10,699 bases of DNA from contig JAKAZC010000063.1 in the NCBI GenBank assembly GCA_021826655.1, positions 1-10,699 of the forward strand, given 5' to 3'. The translations under genes and the position numbers were made by a program. The notes under the pieces were generated by a model. That model was not told where the DNA came from, did no database searches, and was given only the letters and a program-made list of their open reading frames with translations. The DNA is from Actinomycetes bacterium (GTDB taxonomy: Bacteria; Actinomycetota; Acidimicrobiia; Acidimicrobiales; RAAP-2). Positions 6,994-10,699 of the stretch are shown one piece after another (position 1 is the stretch's first letter; every line of letters starts with the position of its first letter).

Positions 6994-8706
6994 TCAGGTG
7001 CCGGCGGCGGTCGGGAACCAGCCCGTCACCGCCGAGCGCACGGCCCGCACCGAACGGAGGCGGGCCTCCCGTGCGTCGTCGTGTCCGACCGGCACGAAGG
7101 ACACCAGGTCGCCCGGGGCCAGCTGACCGAGCACGGGCAGGTCGGCGCTGATCACGCAGGCGACGACCGGGTAGCCGCCCACGGTGGCGTGGTCGGGCAG
7201 CAGGACGATCGGCCGGCCGTCGGGTGGCAGTTGGACCGCTCCGGTCACCATCGGGATCGACGCCACCGGAACGCCCCCGCCGGACGCCGGGCCGTCTACG
7301 TGGTCGAGGCGGATCCCGACCCGGTCGACCTCGGCGCCGACCCGCCATCGACCCGCGGCCACCCTGTCGAGGCCGGCCCGGCCGGTGCCGACGGCGTGGG
7401 GGCCGGGGAGCACCCGGAGAACCGCGGGGGCGGTCCTGGGCGACGGTCCCGGGAGGGGACGGAGGTCCAGGTGCCCCCGCACCCGTCCGGGGGTGCCGCG
7501 GGCCAGCCGGTCACCCGCCGCCGCCGGCCCGGGTCCGAGCCCCGACAGGACGTCGTGGGACCGGGACCCGAGGAGTACCGGTGTGGCCAGTCCACCGGAG
7601 ACGCCGACGTACGCGCGCAGCCCCCCGGTGACGCGGCCGACGGACACGACCTGGCCGTCGGACACCGGCACGACGGCGCCGTCGGCCACCTGGTGGCCGT
7701 CGACCCGGACCTCGACGCATCCGGGGCCGGGACCGACGACGGCCAGGTGCCCGGCGCCGACGACCCGGAGTACGGGTCCGGAGCCGGTGACCTCGAGGGC
7801 GGCCGCGCCCGGCTCGTTTCCGAGCAGCCGGTTGACGAGCGCCAGTGCACGAGGATCGGCCGCCCCGGCACGGGGAACGCCCAGTCCGGCCACGGCGGGA
7901 CGGCCGGCGTCCTGGACCAGGTCCAAGAAGCCGGGGGTGACGACGTCGAGCGCAAGTCCGGACCCGGACGACGGGGGACGGTCGGACGGAGCGCCGGGTC
8001 GGTGACCCGGGTCCGTCAAGGCGTCGACCGGGCCGTCCGCGATCTCGAACCGGACCCGGTCGCCCGGGGCCAACCGCGCGTACGGCGGTGTCCGGGGGTC
8101 GAAGAGGGGTACGTCCGTGTGCCCGAGCAGATTCCAACCGCCCGGCGTGGCCTGCGGATACACGGCGGCGAAGCCGCCGGCCACGGCTACCGAGCCGGCC
8201 GGGACGGCGGTGCGGGGTGTGTCCCGGCGGGGGAGTCCCGCCAGGGCCTCCGGCAGTCCGGTCAGGTAGGGAAATCCGGGGGTGAACCCGAGGAAGGCCA
8301 CCTCGAGATCGGTCCCCGACAGCAGGCCCACCACGTCGTCGGGCGGACAGCCGAGCGTCTCGGCCACCGTGTCGAGGTCGGCGCCGTCGAATGTCACCGG
8401 CAGGACATGGGTGGCCGGATCGACGCCGGTCCCACCGTCGGTTCCGGTCCCGGCGGCGACCCGCAACAGCCATGCCGCCGCGGCGTCGAGGTCGCCCGGG
8501 CCCGGATCGGAGCCGAGTGCCGCGAGCACGGAGGCGAACCCGACGGTGACCTCGGCCACTCGGACCGGGGGCGGGTCGGGGGCGTCACGCCGGGCCCGCG
8601 CCGAAACCGCCGCCGCCAGGGCGTGGGCCGAGGCCGTGTCGCCGGTGGTGACGAGCACGGCCCGGTCGCCGAACGGGACGGCCCGCGCCGTACCGCCGGG
8701 GCTCAT
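6994..8706 (-). CDS. 5-oxoprolinase subunits B and C fused (PxpB-PxpC)
   Basis: This 570-residue protein joins the two subunits that, with PxpA, form the prokaryotic ATP-dependent 5-oxoprolinase (older names KipI and KipC; related to allophanate hydrolase subunits 1 and 2). Residues 1-222 are PxpB/KipI-like: PFGDRAVLV (11-19), FLGFTPGFPYLTGLP (138-152), PAGSVAVAGG (169-178), YPQATPGGWNLLG (183-195), DPRTPPYARLAPGDRVRF (203-220). A Pro/Ser/Gly-rich linker spans about 223-250. Residues 251-570 are PxpC/KipC-like: TPGFLDLVQDAGRP (257-270), GVPRAGAADP (276-285), RAYVGVSGG (364-372), LGSRSHDVLSGLG (379-391), and LLPDHATVGGYPVVACVISAD (starting at 502). Many genomes encode these separately; here one frame covers both with no break. 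ATG at 8706 overlaps the pxpA stop by 4 nt (ATGA), so the two are translationally coupled. No strong ribosome binding site precedes it. A KipI-like kinase inhibitor role is possible but less likely next to pxpA. Confidence 0.93.
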   Translation of the reverse strand: MSPGGTARAVPFGDRAVLVTTGDTASAHALAAAVSARARRDAPDPPPVRVAEVTVGFASVLAALGSDPGPGDLDAAAAWLLRVAAGTGTDGGTGVDPATHVLPVTFDGADLDTVAETLGCPPDDVVGLLSGTDLEVAFLGFTPGFPYLTGLPEALAGLPRRDTPRTAVPAGSVAVAGGFAAVYPQATPGGWNLLGHTDVPLFDPRTPPYARLAPGDRVRFEIADGPVDALTDPGHRPGAPSDRPPSSGSGLALDVVTPGFLDLVQDAGRPAVAGLGVPRAGAADPRALALVNRLLGNEPGAAALEVTGSGPVLRVVGAGHLAVVGPGPGCVEVRVDGHQVADGAVVPVSDGQVVSVGRVTGGLRAYVGVSGGLATPVLLGSRSHDVLSGLGPGPAAAGDRLARGTPGRVRGHLDLRPLPGPSPRTAPAVLRVLPGPHAVGTGRAGLDRVAAGRWRVGAEVDRVGIRLDHVDGPASGGGVPVASIPMVTGAVQLPPDGRPIVLLPDHATVGGYPVVACVISADLPVLGQLAPGDLVSFVPVGHDDAREARLRSVRAVRSAVTGWFPTAAGT

Positions 8707-9464
8707 CGACGACCAATGTCGACGAAGCTGCGGACCGACACGCCGGCGCCGACCAGGGCCGCCCGCACGGCCCGCGCGCGGTCGGCGGCACCGTGGCGGT
8801 CGCCGTGGATGCAGATCGTCTCGACCTCGAGGGGGACCCACGCCCCGCCGACCGAATCCACGCCACGCTCGACGGCGAGGGACCGGGCGCGCGCTGCCGC
8901 GGTCCCGTGGTCGTCGACCAGGGCGCCGGCCCGACCCCGGGGGACCAGCAGGCCGTCGGCGTCGTAGCCGCGGTCGCAGAAGCCCTCGGGCACTACCCGG
9001 ATCCCGGCTACCGAGGCCGGACCGGCGACCGCACTGGACGGCGGGGCCACCAGGACGCGGCATCGGCCCTCGAGTGCACCGACGACTGCCCGGGCGACGT
9101 CCACATCGGCGGCCATCCGGTGGTAGAGGGCGCCGTGAGGCTTCGCGTAGGCGACGGAGCCACCCACCGCGGCGGCTTCGCCCTCGAGGACCTCCAACTG
9201 CTCGACGACGTCGGCAGCCAGCCGGTCCGGCGCCACGTCGAGGGCCCTCCGCCCGAATCCTTCGCGGTCCCGGTAGGCGACGTGCGCGCCGAGTACGACA
9301 CCCCGGGTGACGCATGCCTCGGCGGCGGCGCGCATCACGGACCTCCCACCGGCGTGGAACCCGCAGGCGAGGCTGGCGCTGGTCACGTGGTCGAGCAGCG
9401 CGACGTCCTCGTCGGTCAGCGCGTCGTGCTCGGCCAGGTCCGCGTTGAGGTCGATCGTCGGCAC
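8703..9464 (-). CDS. pxpA: 5-oxoprolinase subunit A (LamB/YcsF family)
   Basis: PxpA is the LamB/YcsF-family subunit of 5-oxoprolinase, which with PxpB and PxpC opens 5-oxoproline to glutamate at the cost of ATP and clears damaged glutamine or glutamate. It has 253 residues, the usual length, with a (beta/alpha)-barrel-like fold. Motifs: IDLNADLAE (4-12), SLACGFHAGG (31-40), LGAHVAYRDREGFGRR (58-73), AKPHGALYH (107-115), RGYDADGLLVPR (165-176) and ICIHGD (217-222). Two motif positions differ from the usual form: DLNADLGE reads DLNADLAE, and GAHPGYPD reads GAHVAYRD. The start is GTG at 9464 because the family's first strand (IDLNADL) begins at residue 4. It is the first gene of a two-gene operon; its TGA overlaps the ATG of pxpBC. 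A promoter-like GATACT lies 6 nt upstream. Confidence 0.94.
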   Translation of the reverse strand: MPTIDLNADLAEHDALTDEDVALLDHVTSASLACGFHAGGRSVMRAAAEACVTRGVVLGAHVAYRDREGFGRRALDVAPDRLAADVVEQLEVLEGEAAAVGGSVAYAKPHGALYHRMAADVDVARAVVGALEGRCRVLVAPPSSAVAGPASVAGIRVVPEGFCDRGYDADGLLVPRGRAGALVDDHGTAAARARSLAVERGVDSVGGAWVPLEVETICIHGDRHGAADRARAVRAALVGAGVSVRSFVDIGRR

Positions 9465-9470
9465 CGCTCC

Positions 9471-9476
9471 AGTATC
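9471..9476 (-). promoter_or_regulatory. Putative -10 element for pxpA-pxpBC
   Basis: On the - strand GATACT (9476 down to 9471) is followed by 6 nt and the GTG start at 9464, so the transcript could be leaderless or nearly so. The intervening GGAGCG is too close to the start for an ordinary ribosome binding site. The -35 region is weak (GGCACA at 9500-9495 with 18 nt spacing). It lies in the 176-nt divergent region shared with mihF. Confidence 0.35.
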
Positions 9477-9604
9477 CGCCAGGCCCGAGCGCGATGTGCC
9501 CTCTTACTGCCGTGCGCCTCGGCCGGGTCGGCGTAGATGGAGGGTCGCCGCCGGCGTCGCGGGCCCCGGCGTCACGGCCCGAACGCGCTCCTCGCGCTTC
9601 ACAG

Positions 9605-9640
9605 GTGACCGGCCGCCGCGGAGGCGCTATCGTTCCCGCC
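9605..9640 (+). promoter_or_regulatory. mihF promoter with leaderless start
   Basis: GTGACC (9605-9610, 4 of 6 matches to TTGACA), a 17-nt spacer, then TATCGT (9628-9633, the actinobacterial TANNNT type). Seven nt later comes the mihF ATG at 9641, so transcription would start at the first base of the start codon. No ribosome binding site precedes the ATG, which fits a leaderless mRNA. This promoter probably serves mihF, gmk and, in part, rpoZ. Confidence 0.6.
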
Positions 9641-9958
9641 ATGCCGCAACCGCCTGCACTCACACCCGAACAGCGCCAGGCCGCACTGGCCAAGGCCGCC
9701 AGAGTCCGCCGCGAGCGGGCCGAGGTCAAGGGGAAGTTGAAGCTCGGCTCGATCGACCTGTCGGAGCTGCTCGCCATGGCCGACGGGAACGAGACCGTCG
9801 GGAAGATGAAGGTGCTGTCGGTGCTGGAGTCCCTCCCGGGACTCGGCAAGGTGAAGGCCCGGCGCATGATGGAGACGGTGGGAATCTCGGAGAGCCGTCG
9901 CCTACAGGGGTTGGGTTCCAACCAGCGCGAGGCCCTCCTGCGCGAGACCGCGCGCTGA
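9641..9958 (+). CDS. mihF: Integration host factor MihF (actinobacterial mIHF)
   Basis: A small basic nucleoid-associated DNA-binding protein found in actinobacteria, unrelated in fold to HU/IHF. It bends and organises chromosomal DNA. It has 105 residues, the family's usual size. The N-terminal helix (about 8-33) is rich in Ala, Arg and Lys (LTPEQRQAALAKAARVRRER). The core has VGKMKVLSVLESLPGLGKVKARRMMETVGI (53-82) containing the helix-two turns-helix motif with LPGLGKVKA at 65-73, then RRLQGLG at 86-92 and an Arg-rich C-terminal helix. Upstream in-frame starts exist from 9494, but that stretch is promoter DNA. ATG at 9641 aligns with the family N-terminus and lies exactly at the predicted transcription start. 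The next gene, gmk, follows closely, as in Mycobacterium and Streptomyces. Confidence 0.95.
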   Translation: MPQPPALTPEQRQAALAKAARVRRERAEVKGKLKLGSIDLSELLAMADGNETVGKMKVLSVLESLPGLGKVKARRMMETVGISESRRLQGLGSNQREALLRETAR

Positions 9959-10005
9959 CCGGAGCGGCACCGGGCCCCGACGGGTCCGCCGGGGATTCCC
10001 GCATC

Positions 10006-10611
10006 GTGGTCCTGTTCGGACCCGGGGGGGCCGGAAAGGGCACCGTCGCCGCCCGGCTGGTGGCGGACGACCCCCGCCTGATGCTCAGCCGGTCCTGGAC
10101 GACCCGCCCCCGACGCCCGGGTGAGGCCGAGGACGCCTACGTCTTCGTGGGCCGCGCCGACTTCGAGGCCCGGGTCGCCGCCGACGGCTTCTTCGAGTGG
10201 GCCGAGTACCTGGGCAACCTCTACGGGACCCCGGTGGCGGACCCCGTCCCCGGCCGGGACGTCCTCCTCGAGATCGACCTGGAAGGCGCCCGCCAGGTGC
10301 GGCGGATCCGACCGGACGCCACGCTGGTCCTCCTCCTGCCCCCGTCGCCCGAGGTCCAGGTCGAGCGGCTCCGGGGCCGGGGGGACGACGAGGGGCACAT
10401 CGCCCGGCGCCTCGCCGAGGGCGCCGAGGAAGAGCGCCTGGGCCGGGAGCTGGCCGATGCCGTGGTGGTCAACGACACCGTCGCACAGGCGACGTCCGAT
10501 GTGGCCTCTATACTGGAGGATCGTCGCTCGGGATCCTGTGGTTTCCCTGGTGGCGTCCCACGCCCGGCACCGCTGCCGACCTCCGCCCCCGACATGCCCG
10601 AAGGAACGTGA
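10006..10611 (+). CDS. gmk: Guanylate kinase
   Basis: It phosphorylates GMP (and dGMP) to GDP with ATP in the cytoplasm. From GTG at 10006 it has 201 residues. Motifs: P-loop GPGGAGKGT (5-13), SRSWTTRPRRPGE (28-40, GMP binding), FFEWAEYLGNLYGTP (62-76, with Glu64, Tyr73 and Thr75 at GMP-contact positions), LLEIDLEGARQVR (87-99), RLRGRGDDE (121-129, lid) and VVVND (153-157). The P-loop ends GKGT as in adenylate kinase, not the usual GKST of Gmk. The start is uncertain: no ATG is near; GTG 10006 places the first beta strand at the very N-terminus with only a weak GGGGAT upstream, and CTG at 9955 would overlap the mihF stop by 4 nt. The normal fold ends near Arg174; the remaining 27 residues are Pro/Gly-rich, lie over a promoter-like site, and overlap the rpoZ ATG by 1 nt. 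Confidence 0.92.
   Translation: MVLFGPGGAGKGTVAARLVADDPRLMLSRSWTTRPRRPGEAEDAYVFVGRADFEARVAADGFFEWAEYLGNLYGTPVADPVPGRDVLLEIDLEGARQVRRIRPDATLVLLLPPSPEVQVERLRGRGDDEGHIARRLAEGAEEERLGRELADAVVVNDTVAQATSDVASILEDRRSGSCGFPGGVPRPAPLPTSAPDMPEGT
10509..10514 (+). promoter_or_regulatory. Putative internal -10 element for rpoZ
   Basis: TATACT (10509-10514) matches the -10 consensus at five of six bases and is the strongest such hexamer seen in the window, in an otherwise GC-rich gene end. A transcript would start near 10521, leaving about 90 nt before the rpoZ ATG. No convincing -35 is found at 16-18 nt upstream. It would allow rpoZ expression apart from mihF-gmk. Confidence 0.4.
10517..10537 (+). repeat. 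Inverted repeat at the predicted rpoZ transcript start
   Basis: AGGATC (10517-10522) and GATCCT (10532-10537) are perfect 6-bp inverted copies with a 9-nt loop. They lie just after the TATACT hexamer and inside the non-core tail of gmk. They could form a 5' hairpin in an rpoZ transcript, be an operator, or occur by chance. Confidence 0.4.
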
Positions 10612-10699
10612 TGGCCCAGAACCCGATCACCTTGATGGACCCGCCGATCGAGGACCTCCTCGACAAGGTGGACTCGAAGTTCACCCTGGTGGCACTGGC
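10611..10699 (+). CDS. rpoZ: DNA-directed RNA polymerase omega subunit (3' partial)
   Basis: Omega assists assembly and stability of RNA polymerase by binding the beta' subunit. The first 29 codons are present and the window ends inside the gene. After MAQNPITLMDPP comes IEDLLDKVDSKFTLV (13-27), the conserved N-terminal motif of actinobacterial omega. ATG at 10611 overlaps the gmk stop by 1 nt (TGATG) and has a good ribosome binding site, AAGGA at 10601-10605, 5 nt upstream. Its place after gmk matches the usual mihF-gmk-rpoZ order, supporting both calls. Confidence 0.95.
   Translation, partial: MAQNPITLMDPPIEDLLDKVDSKFTLVAL

Noticed and set aside
5373..7151. Long + strand frame of 592 codons across the end of the DUF2079 gene, the unknown gene and the end of pxpBC
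   Set aside because: The translation is low-complexity Arg/Gly/Pro and overlaps genes with clear motifs or a clear ribosome binding site on other frames.
6994..8706. Allophanate hydrolase or urea carboxylase accessory protein
   Set aside because: The subunits share folds, but there is no amidase or urea carboxylase gene nearby, and pxpA is directly upstream and overlapping, which points to 5-oxoprolinase.
6994..10398. A single open frame of over 1100 codons on the - strand running through gmk, mihF and pxpA into pxpBC
   Set aside because: Only the part from 8706 downward shows protein motifs. The upstream part is the Arg/Gly/Pro-rich antisense shadow typical of GC-rich DNA, over well-identified + strand genes.

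Overview
The window is a very GC-rich bacterial chromosome segment with G or C at most third codon positions. It contains a gene for mIHF, the actinobacterial integration host factor, so the source is an actinobacterium. The leaderless-type promoters, the form of the guanylate kinase and the gene mix would suit Acidimicrobiia or a relative, but that last step is inference. All genes read as intact except the two cut by the window edges (carB at the left, rpoZ at the right).

Left block, 1-4523, + strand: the end of the de novo pyrimidine operon. It holds carB (large subunit of carbamoyl-phosphate synthase, 5' end missing), pyrD (dihydroorotate dehydrogenase with class 1B features) and pyrF (OMP decarboxylase). 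They are tightly packed and probably co-transcribed. No pyrK electron-transfer subunit lies between carB and pyrD. A hairpin follows pyrF.

Middle block, 4524-9640: an accessory segment. It holds a DUF2079-type multi-spanning membrane protein on + (with a possible leaderless 18-codon leader ORF in front). Converging on it from the - strand are an unrecognised 191-residue protein with an acidic N-terminus and a two-gene 5-oxoprolinase operon. In that operon pxpA overlaps by 4 nt a fused pxpB-pxpC gene. PxpA with PxpB-PxpC would hydrolyse 5-oxoproline (pyroglutamate) to glutamate using ATP.

Right block, 9641-10699, + strand: mihF, gmk and the start of rpoZ. These are a nucleoid protein, guanylate kinase and the RNA polymerase omega subunit. 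From memory of Streptomyces and Mycobacterium genomes, pyrF is directly or nearly followed by mihF-gmk-rpoZ. The middle block therefore looks like an insertion at an otherwise conserved junction.

No rRNA, tRNA, CRISPR array, transposase, integrase or attachment site was seen. I found no convincing new system. The points most worth checking are the possible leader ORF before the DUF2079 gene, the absent pyrK, the fused PxpBC, the unusual P-loop and tail of Gmk with a promoter-like site for rpoZ inside it, and the accessory cargo at the pyrF-mihF junction.
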